Shown here: positions 17,574 through 25,893 of the stretch, piece by piece
Layout of the letters: each line of letters starts with the position of its first letter
Position numbering within the stretch: the first letter of the stretch is position 1
The notes under the pieces: model-generated
Database searches by the model: none
The model's input: the letters and a program-made list of their open reading frames with translations, nothing else
What the model was told of the DNA's origin: nothing
Translations under genes and position numbers: made by a program
Assembly (NCBI RefSeq): GCF_000368825.1
Contig: NZ_KB849716.1
Coordinates: 11,223 to 75,222, forward strand
Direction: 5' to 3'
DNA from: Acinetobacter ursingii DSM 16037 = CIP 107286
GTDB lineage: Bacteria; Pseudomonadota; Gammaproteobacteria; Pseudomonadales; Moraxellaceae
Length of the DNA stretch: 64,000 nt

Positions 17574-17825
17574 ATGACAGCATTTGTTCCCATGAAAGCC
17601 AGTTTAAGAGAGGAAGAAATGATTCCGCATCTCGCTGTGGAGGCTTTTCGTCATGCTTTTTGTCAAGCTTCACAATCAGCTTCTGTAGTGTATGCCAAAG
17701 ACCAGTATTTGCTTAAGCAATCCTGTAATGGCGAGACACAAATCCTGAAAAATATTTCATCTTATTATACTGACATCGCCGTGTCAGAAACGACATTAAA
17801 ACGTAAGAAAAAAGTGGCATTCTAA
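17574..17825 (+). CDS. Small protein, candidate antitoxin partner of the Zeta-like kinase
   Basis: This 83-residue protein has no domain I recognise. It has a good ribosome site (GGGAG 7 bases before the ATG). The composition is mixed, with a very basic C-terminal end (LKRKKKVAF). It precedes a Zeta-toxin-like gene by 6 bp. Small proteins in this position are commonly the antitoxins of COG4185/Zeta kinases, so the role is inferred from context only. Confidence 0.6.
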   Translation: MTAFVPMKASLREEEMIPHLAVEAFRHAFCQASQSASVVYAKDQYLLKQSCNGETQILKNISSYYTDIAVSETTLKRKKKVAF

Positions 17826-17831
17826 TTTTTT

Positions 17832-18578
17832 ATGCCACAACCCAGAATAAGGATGTTTGCAGGTCCAAATGGATCGGGTAAAAGTACTATTAAAGATTAT
17901 TTATTACCGCGACATATTGGTGCGTATCTCAATGCCGATGAACTGGAAAAACAACTCGTTCAGGATCACTGTTTTTCATTGACAGATTTTCATGAAGCAC
18001 TTGAAAGTCAGCAACTTATCAATTTTCTAAAATCAAAAAAACGTAAAGTGAATCAGACAATGATGCCTTTACTTAATAGCAATCCGATTATTTTAGCAAA
18101 TGGAAAAATTGCTTTTGAAGCAAGTGAAATTGATTCATATCTAGCAGCAAGAATTATTGATTTTATTCGTATTCAATTTATTGAGTTAAAAATTAGCTTT
18201 ACCTTTGAAACAGTCATGTCGCATAGGAGTAAGGTTGAGTTTCTTCAACATGCTAAAGCACAGGGCTTCCGTACTTATCTTTATTATGTTTCTACTGTTG
18301 ATCCTGATATCAATATCAGTCGAGTACAGTATCGCGTGAGTCAAGGTGGTCACGATGTTCCAAGAGATAAAATTCGAACGCGCTATTTGAGAAGTATGGA
18401 TTTACTATTAGATGCAATAGATGCCTCAGATCGAGCCTATATATTTGATAATTCTTCTGATGGTACTCAAGCATCTTTTTTAGCTGAAATTGAAAAAGCA
18501 GAAACTTTAAAATTAAATAAGAACCTGCAACATTTCCCTAAATGGTTTGTAGATCGTGTACTTAAGGAATTTATGTAG
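17832..18578 (+). CDS. Zeta-toxin-like kinase (COG4185 predicted ATPase)
   Basis: This is a 248-residue P-loop protein. The Walker A motif is GPNGSGKST near residues 11-19, followed by YLNADELEKQL, SFTFETVMSHRSKVEF near 120-135, and the family block GGHDVPRDKIRTRYLRSM near 175. Zeta toxins phosphorylate UDP-N-acetylglucosamine and block peptidoglycan synthesis; the COG4185 branch is less well characterised and may have another substrate. There is no ribosome site in front of the ATG (only AATTTTTT), so translation probably depends on the upstream 83-residue gene, as in many toxin-antitoxin pairs. Confidence 0.8.
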   Translation: MPQPRIRMFAGPNGSGKSTIKDYLLPRHIGAYLNADELEKQLVQDHCFSLTDFHEALESQQLINFLKSKKRKVNQTMMPLLNSNPIILANGKIAFEASEIDSYLAARIIDFIRIQFIELKISFTFETVMSHRSKVEFLQHAKAQGFRTYLYYVSTVDPDINISRVQYRVSQGGHDVPRDKIRTRYLRSMDLLLDAIDASDRAYIFDNSSDGTQASFLAEIEKAETLKLNKNLQHFPKWFVDRVLKEFM

Positions 18579-18589
18579 TTAGATACGAT

Positions 18590-18630
18590 TTTAATCAATT
18601 GAAAAATGAGTCAAATGTGCATTGATTAAA
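18590..18630. repeat. Inverted repeat between the Zeta-like gene and the sulfur module
   Basis: TTTAATCAAT (18590-18599) and ATTGATTAAA (18621-18630) are exact inverse complements separated by 21 bp. No T tract follows, so it is either a weak terminator or an operator in front of the YeeE/YedE gene at 18678. It could serve an ArsR-type persulfide sensor such as BigR, but no such gene is visible nearby. Confidence 0.45.
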
Positions 18631-18677
18631 TTACGTAAAAATATATTATGTTTTTATATATTGTTTGAGCTAAAACC

Positions 18678-19097
18678 ATGCATAGTTTCTTGTTAGCTTT
18701 TTTGGGCGGCGTATTACTTGGAATAGCCATCGTTGGCTATTTGTATGTGAATGGTCGCATTGCAGGCATCAGCGGTTTACTTGCACAGGTGATAAATCCT
18801 AAAACAATAGCCAAAACACCTGCAATCTGGTTTTTACTTGGCTTATTGATTACGCCGTTCGTTGTTTCTTATTTTTATACACCACAGATTAAGATCAGTT
18901 CCAATCCTTATCAATTAATCATTGCGGGTTTATTGGTTGGTTTTGGTGCGCGTCTGGGGTCGGGTTGTACTAGTGGGCATGGAATCTGTGGAATAAGTCG
19001 TTTATCGAAACGTTCAATATTCGCAACAATCATATTTATGTTTGCAGGCTTTGTTACAGTTTATGTGATGCGTCATTTACTGGGAGGCCTATCATGA
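18678..19097 (+). CDS. YeeE/YedE-family sulfur transporter, first half
   Basis: This 139-residue membrane protein has about four hydrophobic segments and the hallmark cysteine motif [12 protein letters not shown] near residue 97-108. Family members (TsuA, PmpA/B) move thiosulfate or other sulfane-sulfur compounds across the inner membrane through cysteine relays. Here the transporter is split into two half-size genes, this one and the next, which overlap by 4 bp (ATGA). It is probably the entry or exit path for sulfane sulfur handled by the persulfide dioxygenase encoded downstream. Confidence 0.85.
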   Translation: MHSFLLAFLGGVLLGIAIVGYLYVNGRIAGISGLLAQVINPKTIAKTPAIWFLLGLLITPFVVSYFYTPQIKISSNPYQLIIAGLLVGFGARLGSGCTSGHGICGISRLSKRSIFATIIFMFAGFVTVYVMRHLLGGLS

Positions 19098-19504
19098 AAA
19101 ATATATTTGCTTTTTTATTTGGCTCTCTTTTCTCATTAGGTTTAATAATTTCAGGGATGTCTAATCCTGAAAAGGTTCTCGCTTTTTTAGATGTTCTTGG
19201 CGAATGGGATGCAAGTTTGGCATTTGTGATGATCGGTGCAATTCTAGTGGCATTTATTCCATTTCAAAGAGCGAAAAGACATCCAATAACATTATTTAAA
19301 GAGAAAATTGAGTTACCTCAGAATCATCAAATTGATCAAGATTTAATTTTTGGATCATTGATTTTTGGTATTGGGTGGGGGATAGCAGGAATTTGTCCTG
19401 CGCCCGCGTTAACCTTAATTGGACTCGGATATGCTCAGGCTCTATATTTTATTGGTGCAATGTTGATTGGCATGATACTTCATCGGAAAATAAGAGGTGT
19501 TTAA
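19094..19504 (+). CDS. YeeE/YedE-family sulfur transporter, second half (DUF6691-like)
   Basis: This 136-residue membrane protein is the second half of the split YeeE/YedE transporter. The N-terminal LFSLGLIISGMSNPEKVLAF block and the cysteine motif GIAGICPAPAL near residue 106 are characteristic. It overlaps the previous gene by ATGA and precedes the MBL gene by 5 bp, so the three form one operon. Confidence 0.85.
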   Translation: MKNIFAFLFGSLFSLGLIISGMSNPEKVLAFLDVLGEWDASLAFVMIGAILVAFIPFQRAKRHPITLFKEKIELPQNHQIDQDLIFGSLIFGIGWGIAGICPAPALTLIGLGYAQALYFIGAMLIGMILHRKIRGV

Positions 19505-19509
19505 AAAAT

Positions 19510-20388
19510 ATGAATACTCAGAAACCTTTGATTAAGAGTTTTTTTGATGAAGCGACTCATACTTTTACCTATGTGGTGAGTGATCCTGATACTAAACAAA
19601 GCGCGATTATTGATAGTGTACTGGATTATGATGCAGATTCGGCCACAACTTCTACTACTCAGGCAGATAAAGTCATTCACTATATCCATGAAAATAGCCT
19701 AAGTATAGAGTGGATTTTAGAAACTCACGTTCACGCCGATCATTTAACTGCTTCACAATATCTAAAAAATCAACTCGGCGGCAAAATCGCCATGAGTGAT
19801 AAAATATCTATTGTTCAGCAAACCTTTAGTCAAATTTACAATCTTGATATCAAATACTTTAACTTGCATCAGAGTTTTGATTACTTATTTGCAGACGGTG
19901 AACATTTCAGTATTGGTCATTTAGATGCGTATAACATCTCAACTCCAGGGCATACGCCCGCCTGTTTGAGCTATGTGATAGGGGATGCTGTATTTGTGGG
20001 GGATACACTGTTTATGCCAGATTATGGTACAGCACGTTGTGATTTTCCCAATGGAAGTGCAGCACAGCTTTATGATTCAGTTCAGCGATTATATGATTTG
20101 CCTGAAACCATACGGATGTTCTTGTGTCATGATTATTTACCAGAAACACGTGAATATTTTATCGGTGAAACTGATGTAAAGACACAAAAACAATTCAATA
20201 TTCATATTGATCAGACGACTGCAAAATTAGATTTTATTAAAATGCGAGAGGCTCGGGATGCTACACTTGCAATGCCTAAACTGATTTTGCCCGCTATTCA
20301 GGTCAATATGGATGCAGGAAAGTTTCCCTTGCCTGAATCGAATGGTCAATCTTATTTAAAGTTACCATTGAATTATTTTAAAGTCTGA
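19510..20388 (+). CDS. MBL-fold persulfide dioxygenase-like protein (Blh/ETHE1 group)
   Basis: The protein probably oxidises glutathione persulfide to sulfite with an iron centre, detoxifying sulfide. The ATG at 19510 gives 292 residues; an in-frame extension back to 19375 lies inside the preceding gene and is not credible. Metal ligands are in THVHADHLTA near residue 76 and TPGHTPACL near 144, followed by GDTLFMPDYGTARCDFPNGSA, a block diagnostic of the ETHE1/Blh group rather than glyoxalase II. The operon with split YeeE/YedE genes mirrors the bigR-blh cluster of plant-associated bacteria, but without the regulator. Confidence 0.87.
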   Translation: MNTQKPLIKSFFDEATHTFTYVVSDPDTKQSAIIDSVLDYDADSATTSTTQADKVIHYIHENSLSIEWILETHVHADHLTASQYLKNQLGGKIAMSDKISIVQQTFSQIYNLDIKYFNLHQSFDYLFADGEHFSIGHLDAYNISTPGHTPACLSYVIGDAVFVGDTLFMPDYGTARCDFPNGSAAQLYDSVQRLYDLPETIRMFLCHDYLPETREYFIGETDVKTQKQFNIHIDQTTAKLDFIKMREARDATLAMPKLILPAIQVNMDAGKFPLPESNGQSYLKLPLNYFKV

Positions 20389-20391
20389 GTC

Positions 20392-20751
20392 ATGTCAAAT
20401 TTAGAAGATCCCCGTGTATTACTTGCTGTTGAACGAACCTTATTGGCATGGAATAGAAGTAGCCTCGCTTTAATTGCATTTGGATTTTTAATCGAAAAAT
20501 CGACTTTGTTAATCCATCTGATTGATCCTGTTCGCTATCACGATAAGATTTTATTTAATCGCTGGCTTGGTGTGCTGGTGATCGTTTTGGGATTAATCAT
20601 TAGTATCTTATCGATTATTCAGTATCGAGTTGTATTGAAGTCACTTACGCCGTTAGAAATGATTGAAGGCTATCGAACCAATTTACCTATTGTATTAAGT
20701 TACTTCACGATACTTAGTGCGATTATGCTAATTATTTCTTTCTGGATGTAA
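20392..20751 (+). CDS. DUF202 (YidH-like) membrane protein
   Basis: This 119-residue protein has three hydrophobic segments and the family opening LLAVERTLLAWNRSSLALIAFGF, in which RTxLAWxRT/S is the DUF202 signature. Function is unknown. It begins 3 bp after the persulfide dioxygenase stop and is the last gene of the sulfur operon, which suggests an accessory role in that module. Confidence 0.8.
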   Translation: MSNLEDPRVLLAVERTLLAWNRSSLALIAFGFLIEKSTLLIHLIDPVRYHDKILFNRWLGVLVIVLGLIISILSIIQYRVVLKSLTPLEMIEGYRTNLPIVLSYFTILSAIMLIISFWM

Positions 20752-21082
20752 TTTTTAAGCATAGCCCCCTTGGGGACTATGCTTACCTAAAAAATGATAT
20801 AAAGCACTAATAATGATTAGTGTGCATATATAAGTCTGAAATCGTTCAAACTTATATATTTGGTTTGGTCGTATTTATGGATGACCATATTTTGAAACGT
20901 CAGCATATTTACTGATAACTGGTTTAAGTCAATTTCATACCGATGCAATATAGATGATGCACATTGCATAGGGTATGAAAAATGATTAAAGCTTCACATG
21001 AGCCGAATGTTACATCTTCGGATACAAATGACATGTTAGGGTATGAGAAGCGATTATAGCTTCGCAAGAATGACCCCAATAT
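20752..21082. repeat. Intergenic region with three hairpins and a tandem repeat
   Basis: This is a 331-bp gap without a gene. Three inverted repeats follow one another: AGCATAG.CCCC/GGGACTATGCT around 20759-20783, CACTAAT/ATTAGTG at 20805-20822, and ATATATAAGT/ACTTATATAT at 20826-20859. The first is the probable end of the sulfur operon although it lacks a T tract. The right part, from about 20955 onward, contains an imperfect direct repeat that copies the 3' end of the neighbouring ETF-QO gene (separate entry). Confidence 0.6.
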
Positions 21083-21098
21083 TTACATATTTGGATAG
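20971..21098. repeat. Imperfect tandem repeat including the 3' end of the ETF-QO gene
   Basis: GGGTATGAAAAATGATTAAA at 20971 and GGGTATGAGAAGCGATTATA at 21039 start two copies of a unit of about 68 bp. Read on the minus strand, each copy contains TATCC-AA-ATGTAA: in the right copy this is the last codons and stop of ETF-QO (YPNM-stop), and in the left copy it would read YPKM-stop. The similarity extends upstream of the GGGTATG on both sides. It looks like an old tandem duplication of the gene end with its trailer. Confidence 0.6.
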
Positions 21099-22795
21099 TT
21101 TGGACCACCACCACCTTCTGGCGTGACCCAAGTAATGTTCTGTGATGGATCTTTAATATCACAGGTTTTACAGTGCACGCAGTTAGCAGCATTGATCTGA
21201 AAACGTTTAGAACCATCATCATTTTCCATAATTTCATAAACACCCGCAGGGCAGTAGCGTTGAGCAGGTTCGTCCCATTTTGGTAAATTGATGTTTACAG
21301 GAATTGATGGATCAGTAAGTTTTAAATGCGCAGGTTGATTTTCTTCATGTACAGTATTGGAGATAAAGACCGAAGACAAACGATCAAAGGTTAATTTACC
21401 ATCTGGCTTTGGATAATCCGGCTTAAATGTTGCTGTATCCACCGTTTTTAGTACAGCAAAATCTTGTTTTAAATCATGTAAAGTAAAAGGAACTTTAAAG
21501 ACATTTTGATCAATAAAATTAAATGCACCACCAATCCACTGACCAAACTTATGCATGGCAGAACCAAAATTACGTGCTTGATATAACTCTTGTTTCAGCC
21601 AAGAATTGTCATATTTGTTCGTATAGTTAGTCAGTTCTTTATCAAAATGATCATCGCCTTCCACTACGCGAGCAATGGCTAAATCGCCACCTTTGGCAAC
21701 ACCCGCAGCAATCGCTTCAAATACAGCTTCTCCGCATAACATGCCAGATTTCATCGCCGTGTGTGAACCTTTGATTTTTGAAAAGTTTAAAAAGCCAGCA
21801 TCATCGCCAATTAAGCATCCGCCCGGAAATGTTAGTTTAGGCAGAGAATTAAAACCACCTTTAACGACCGCGCGCGCGCCATAGGAAATTCGCTTACCGC
21901 CTTCTAAAAATTGTTTAATCGTTGGATGAGTTTTCCAGCGCTGCATTTCCATAAATGGATACATATGTGGATTTTCATAAGATAAATCCACAATCAGACC
22001 TAAAGTGACTTGGTTATTCTCAGCGTGATATAACCACCAACCACCCGCAGTACCTGTTTCAGATAATGGCCAACCCGTACCATGCATCACTAAACCTGAT
22101 TTGTGTTTTTCAGGATCAATTTCCCATAATTCTTTGATACCAATACCGTAATGTTGCGGATCCACATCTTTGTCCAGATTAAATTTGCTAATTAAGCGCT
22201 TTCCTAAATGTCCACGACAGCCTTCAGCGAATAAGGTGTATTTAGCATGAAGCTCATAACCGGGTGTGAAATGAGGGGTAGGTTCGCCATCTTTAGCAAT
22301 CCCCATATCACCAGTCTGGATGCCTTTTACCGTACCATCTGGATGATAAAGAATTTCAGCAGCTGCAAAGCCTGGGAAAATAGAGACTTCGAGTTCTTCT
22401 GCCTTTTGACCTAGCCAACGCACCACATTTCCCAAAGAAACGACATAGTTTCCTTCGTTATGCATAGATTTTGGAACCATCCAATATGGAACTTTTTGTG
22501 CTTTTGTGTCAGATAGAAAAAAATAAGTTTCATCATCTGTAACAGGAACAGTTAATGGTGCGCCTTCTTGTTTCCAGTTTGGAAAGAGTTCATTGATCGC
22601 ACGTGGTTCAAGTACTGCACCTGAAAGAATGTGTGCACCTACTTCAGAGCCTTTTTCAACGACACAGACAGAAAGATCAGGCAGATTATTTTCAATGGCT
22701 AATTGACGGATTTTAATCGCAGCAGATAAACCCGCAGGGCCTGCACCAACGATGACAACATCAAATTCCATTGATTCTCGTTCAAAATTATCCAT
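21083..22795 (-). CDS. Electron transfer flavoprotein-ubiquinone oxidoreductase
   Basis: This membrane-associated FAD and 4Fe-4S protein passes electrons from reduced ETF to ubiquinone and so reoxidises the acyl-CoA dehydrogenases of this island. It has 570 residues. The FAD-binding GAGPAGLSAAIKI is near residue 17, GCLIGDDAGFLN near 318 is the second flavin motif, and the C-terminal cluster ligands are in CPAGVYEI near 513 and CVHCKTCDIKDP near 540. The C terminus GGGGPNYPNM is the normal family end. ETF subunit genes are not adjacent. A weak match to the island's palindrome lies upstream at 22813. Confidence 0.93.
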   Translation of the reverse strand: MDNFERESMEFDVVIVGAGPAGLSAAIKIRQLAIENNLPDLSVCVVEKGSEVGAHILSGAVLEPRAINELFPNWKQEGAPLTVPVTDDETYFFLSDTKAQKVPYWMVPKSMHNEGNYVVSLGNVVRWLGQKAEELEVSIFPGFAAAEILYHPDGTVKGIQTGDMGIAKDGEPTPHFTPGYELHAKYTLFAEGCRGHLGKRLISKFNLDKDVDPQHYGIGIKELWEIDPEKHKSGLVMHGTGWPLSETGTAGGWWLYHAENNQVTLGLIVDLSYENPHMYPFMEMQRWKTHPTIKQFLEGGKRISYGARAVVKGGFNSLPKLTFPGGCLIGDDAGFLNFSKIKGSHTAMKSGMLCGEAVFEAIAAGVAKGGDLAIARVVEGDDHFDKELTNYTNKYDNSWLKQELYQARNFGSAMHKFGQWIGGAFNFIDQNVFKVPFTLHDLKQDFAVLKTVDTATFKPDYPKPDGKLTFDRLSSVFISNTVHEENQPAHLKLTDPSIPVNINLPKWDEPAQRYCPAGVYEIMENDDGSKRFQINAANCVHCKTCDIKDPSQNITWVTPEGGGGPNYPNM

Positions 22796-22812
22796 AATAA
22801 AAAGAAATTTAG

Positions 22813-22827
22813 TTTCGCTTGTCGATA
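22813..22827. promoter_or_regulatory. Weak 6-3-6 palindrome upstream of ETF-QO
   Basis: TTTCGC-TTG-TCGATA, with 4 of 6 arm positions complementary, lies 18 bp upstream of the ETF-QO start. The left arm is the exact consensus of the recurrent island operator. This is a low-confidence member. Confidence 0.3.
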
Positions 22828-22869
22828 TTTTAATTTGTTATTTTTAATAAGACAAGGCTTTTTAATGAT

Positions 22870-22899
22870 AAAAAAAAGCCAGTAGGGCTAATACTGGCT
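22870..22899 (-). terminator. Terminator of the AAHS transporter at 22943
   Basis: AGCCAGTA and TACTGGCT form a perfect 8-bp stem with a 7-base loop. On the minus strand a run of eight T follows. Confidence 0.88.
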
Positions 22900-22942
22900 A
22901 TAAACTGAACTCGATTTAAATTGTTATTAATATCATGATTAA

Positions 22943-24184
22943 TTACGATTTTTGCGGATCAAACTGTTTCTCTTTAATAAACAGCGCTGGAATCACACCA
23001 CAAATGAAGTAAGCTGCGCCCATGACCACAAAACCAAGTCCAATAGAACCACCAGAAGCCAAGAAACCAATGGTTGCTGGAGCAATGGCTGCACCTAAAC
23101 GTCCTACGTTATAAGCACCACCAATGGCTGTACCACGAATTGCCGTTGGGAAGCTTTCAGTCATATAGGTTGCATTTACGCCGTATGGAATACCGTATAA
23201 AAAGCCAAAGATTACCAATAAATATAAAATGTTGTCTGGTGAGTTATAGAACACAATTAAAGGTAGGAAGATGGCTGTACCAATTGCACCAAATGCATAA
23301 GTAAAACGACGACCTAATTTATCTGCCATGAACCCAGCCAAAATTTTACCTAAAATCATGGCTGTATATGTACCAACCATATAGGCAGTCATTTCTTTAA
23401 ACTTCATCCCAAGTTCACTTTCAAGATATGATGGCATCCAGTTATTTACACCATAATAACCAAACTGCAAGAAGCCTGCGGTGAGTGCCCACAAGATAAA
23501 CATATTGCGGTTACGTTTATCCTGAAAAATCAGTTTAAATGCAGATTCTTTTGGCTGTTCATTATTTTGGATTGGTTGTAAGCGTGCTTGCTGCCATGCT
23601 GCTGGTTCAGGTACAAGAATTTGCATCAATACAGCCATGATCACAGGAATAATCGCAATAAAAAACAGCATGCGCCAGCCATGCTCAGGAATAATCCAGC
23701 CTGCAAGCAAGGTTGCTACGATATAGCCGACTGTCCAGCCTGCTTGTAATGTTCCCAAAACTGTAGTGCGGTAGCGTGTAGGCACATATTCAGCCATTAG
23801 CGTATTACAGGCAATATATAAAGAACCTAAGCCGAGCGAAGCAAAGAAACGTAAAATTCCAAACTGTAAAAAGCTGTGAGTTAAACCTAATCCACAGGTT
23901 AAGATTGAAAATGTCAGGATAGAAATAACGACGATACGAACACGCCCAAAACGGTCAGAGGCCCAACCGCCGAAAATCCCACCAACAGCCATACCTGCTA
24001 AGGTAAAACTTCCTAACATCCCCGCTTCGACTGAAGTTAATCCGAAATCTGCTTTAATACTATTTAAGCTATATGAAAGCAGCATCAGATCAGCACCATC
24101 AACCAACAGTGCTAAAAATGCAAATAGAAATGCAATTTTCCATGTATTTGGTCCAATTTTGGACGTCAGTTTGTTTGTGTTCAC
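22943..24184 (-). CDS. MFS transporter, aromatic acid:H+ symporter (AAHS) family
   Basis: This inner-membrane proton symporter has 12 predicted segments, probably for an organic acid. The GTG at 24184 is chosen over an upstream ATG because AAAGGA lies 6 bases before it and the resulting start resembles the paralogues; length is 413. AAHS hallmarks are LVDGADLMLLSYSL in TM1, GGWASDRFGRVR in the loop after TM2, and the TM7-8 loop. It is closely similar to the two tandem carriers at 36422 and 37801. It is divergent from the CaiB/BaiF CoA-transferase gene at 24546 and shares its operator region, which links import to CoA activation. Confidence 0.88.
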   Translation of the reverse strand: MNTNKLTSKIGPNTWKIAFLFAFLALLVDGADLMLLSYSLNSIKADFGLTSVEAGMLGSFTLAGMAVGGIFGGWASDRFGRVRIVVISILTFSILTCGLGLTHSFLQFGILRFFASLGLGSLYIACNTLMAEYVPTRYRTTVLGTLQAGWTVGYIVATLLAGWIIPEHGWRMLFFIAIIPVIMAVLMQILVPEPAAWQQARLQPIQNNEQPKESAFKLIFQDKRNRNMFILWALTAGFLQFGYYGVNNWMPSYLESELGMKFKEMTAYMVGTYTAMILGKILAGFMADKLGRRFTYAFGAIGTAIFLPLIVFYNSPDNILYLLVIFGFLYGIPYGVNATYMTESFPTAIRGTAIGGAYNVGRLGAAIAPATIGFLASGGSIGLGFVVMGAAYFICGVIPALFIKEKQFDPQKS

Positions 24185-24545
24185 AGCAGTTCCTTTACCA
24201 CAGAGGAGATTCCCAAAGCACAACACCGAGTTTTTAGCGATTTAAAAATCGGAAATTTATGTGGGAGATTTCTAAAATTTTTCGGATAGTAAAACAAAGA
24301 GTCAAATAAAACAATAATTATAAAAATAAGTATCGCACAGCGATATTTTATTATGTATATTAAATTTATGTTTTTTAATGAAAAATTTTGTGAAAAGCAA
24401 AAACTACGACTTTAGTCGTGAACTGCTCAGTATTTGCTATTACAGGTAATGGGTGTATATTAGTTATTTAATATCGCTATGCGAAACTTAATATTAATTT
24501 TTAATATTAATTCTTTTGCTGATTCTGATCGTTATAGGAAAAAAT
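24185..24545. promoter_or_regulatory. Divergent control region with two operator palindromes
   Basis: This 361-bp gap contains no gene. It holds the perfect 15-bp palindrome TATCGC-ACA-GCGATA at 24331-24345, a near-perfect one, TATCGC-TAT-GCGAAA, at 24472-24486, and a short hairpin ACGACT-TT-AGTCGT at 24406-24419. The geometry (6-3-6) is that of IclR-family operators. The region must carry promoters for both the MFS and CoA-transferase genes. Confidence 0.65.
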
Positions 24546-25763
24546 ATGGGTGCTCTAGAAGGATTTCGTGTTCTAGATTTAAGTCGGGTACTAGCAGGAC
24601 CATGGTGTGGTCAAATTTTGGCAGATTTGGGTGCTGAAGTCATTAAAGTCGAACGTCCTAAACGTGGCGATGATACGCGTGCATGGGGACCACCATGGAT
24701 GAAAGACGATGAAGGACGCGATACACACGAAGCAGCATATTATCAATCGACTAATCGTAATAAGCTTTCTGTCGCCATTGATATCGCAACCCCTGAAGGG
24801 CAGGAAGTGGTTCGGGCTTTGGCGCTTGAGTCAGATGTTGTGATTGAAAACTATAAGACCGGCTCATTAAAGAAATATGGTCTGGATTATGAAACTTTAT
24901 CTAAACTCAATCCAAAATTGATCTATTGTTCAATCACGGGTTTTGGGCAGACTGGTCCTCGTGCAGAAGAGCCGGGTTATGACTTTATCATTCAAGGCAT
25001 GGGCGGACTGATGTCCGTGACTGGTGAAAAAGATGACTTACCGGGTGGCGGACCACAAAAATTAGGTATTGCATTTTCCGATATTACAACAGGTTTGTAT
25101 TCTACAATTGCGATTCAGGCGGCTTTACTCAATCGAAATATTACAGGCTTGGGGCAATACATTGATATGGCATTGCTTGATGTGCAAATTGCAACATTGG
25201 CTAATCAAGGGATGAATTATCTTGCATCAGGTAAAGTGCCTGGTCGCTATGGTAATGCCCACGCCAATATCGTGCCTTATCAAGTGTTTAAAGCTTGCGA
25301 TCGCGATTTTATTATTGCCTGTGGTAATGACACACAATTTATTCAGCTCTGTCAGGCCATTGGTTTGCCAGAACTTCCGAATGATCCAAAATTTACTCGA
25401 AATGCGGATCGTATCAAGCATCGGGAAGATATCACCGATTTACTGTCAACACATTTTGCAAGCAAAACAGCTGATGAATGGGTTGCTGCAATTCATGCGG
25501 CAAAAGTCCCTGTTGGCGTGATTAATAACCTAGAGCAAGCATTTGAAGAACCACAAGTCGTGGAACGGAAAATGTTAGTCGATATGCCACATCCACAGCG
25601 TCAACATTTAAAAGTCATTGGTTCTCCAATCAAAATGTCACGGACACCTATTGAGTACAAACGTGCGCCACCGATGTTGGGACAACATACCGATGAAATA
25701 CTTTCAAGGATCTTGTCTAAATCAACACTGGATGAGTTAAAATCAAAAGGGATTGTAGAATAA
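24546..25763 (+). CDS. CaiB/BaiF family CoA-transferase (family III), copy 1
   Basis: The enzyme probably transfers CoA from a donor such as succinyl-CoA to a carboxylic acid. The ATG at 24546 follows TAGGAAAAAAT and gives 405 residues; an upstream ATG lacks a ribosome site. Family features are the N-terminal GFRVLDLSRVLAGPWCGQILADLGAEVIKVE-type nucleotide fold, GYDFIIQGMGGLMSVTGE near residue 144, and the probable catalytic aspartate in MALLDVQIATL near 210. It resembles the succinyl-CoA:dicarboxylate group (human SUGCT) in overall layout. It is a clear paralogue of the gene at 28258 and is followed by its own IclR regulator. Confidence 0.87.
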   Translation: MGALEGFRVLDLSRVLAGPWCGQILADLGAEVIKVERPKRGDDTRAWGPPWMKDDEGRDTHEAAYYQSTNRNKLSVAIDIATPEGQEVVRALALESDVVIENYKTGSLKKYGLDYETLSKLNPKLIYCSITGFGQTGPRAEEPGYDFIIQGMGGLMSVTGEKDDLPGGGPQKLGIAFSDITTGLYSTIAIQAALLNRNITGLGQYIDMALLDVQIATLANQGMNYLASGKVPGRYGNAHANIVPYQVFKACDRDFIIACGNDTQFIQLCQAIGLPELPNDPKFTRNADRIKHREDITDLLSTHFASKTADEWVAAIHAAKVPVGVINNLEQAFEEPQVVERKMLVDMPHPQRQHLKVIGSPIKMSRTPIEYKRAPPMLGQHTDEILSRILSKSTLDELKSKGIVE

Positions 25764-25848
25764 GATTACAAAAAGGCGGTAATAGCAAAAGAAGTAAACG
25801 TTTTTGTACATGCTTCTTTTGCTATTGATAGAATAAATAGATTATAAT

Positions 25849-25863
25849 TTTCGCATTGCGAAA
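25849..25863. promoter_or_regulatory. Perfect 15-bp operator palindrome upstream of IclR copy 1
   Basis: TTTCGC-ATT-GCGAAA is an exact 6-3-6 palindrome that starts 45 bp before the IclR gene at 25894. The position suggests autoregulation. It is the best match to the recurrent island motif. Confidence 0.65.
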
Positions 25864-25893
25864 CATTAATAGATTTGAGTGCGCTCTAATACC

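Noticed and set aside
19375-19509. In-frame extension of the persulfide dioxygenase gene upstream of 19510
   Set aside because: It lies wholly within the preceding YeeE/YedE half-gene in another frame; the ATG at 19510 starts the conserved domain.
21010-21243. Small minus-strand ORF overlapping the ETF-QO end
   Set aside because: It is a frame shadow of ETF-QO that runs into the duplicated trailer; it has no ribosome site.
24185-24226. Upstream ATG for the AAHS carrier at 22943
   Set aside because: The extra 14 residues are not matched in the two paralogues, and the GTG at 24184 has AAAGGA at good spacing.
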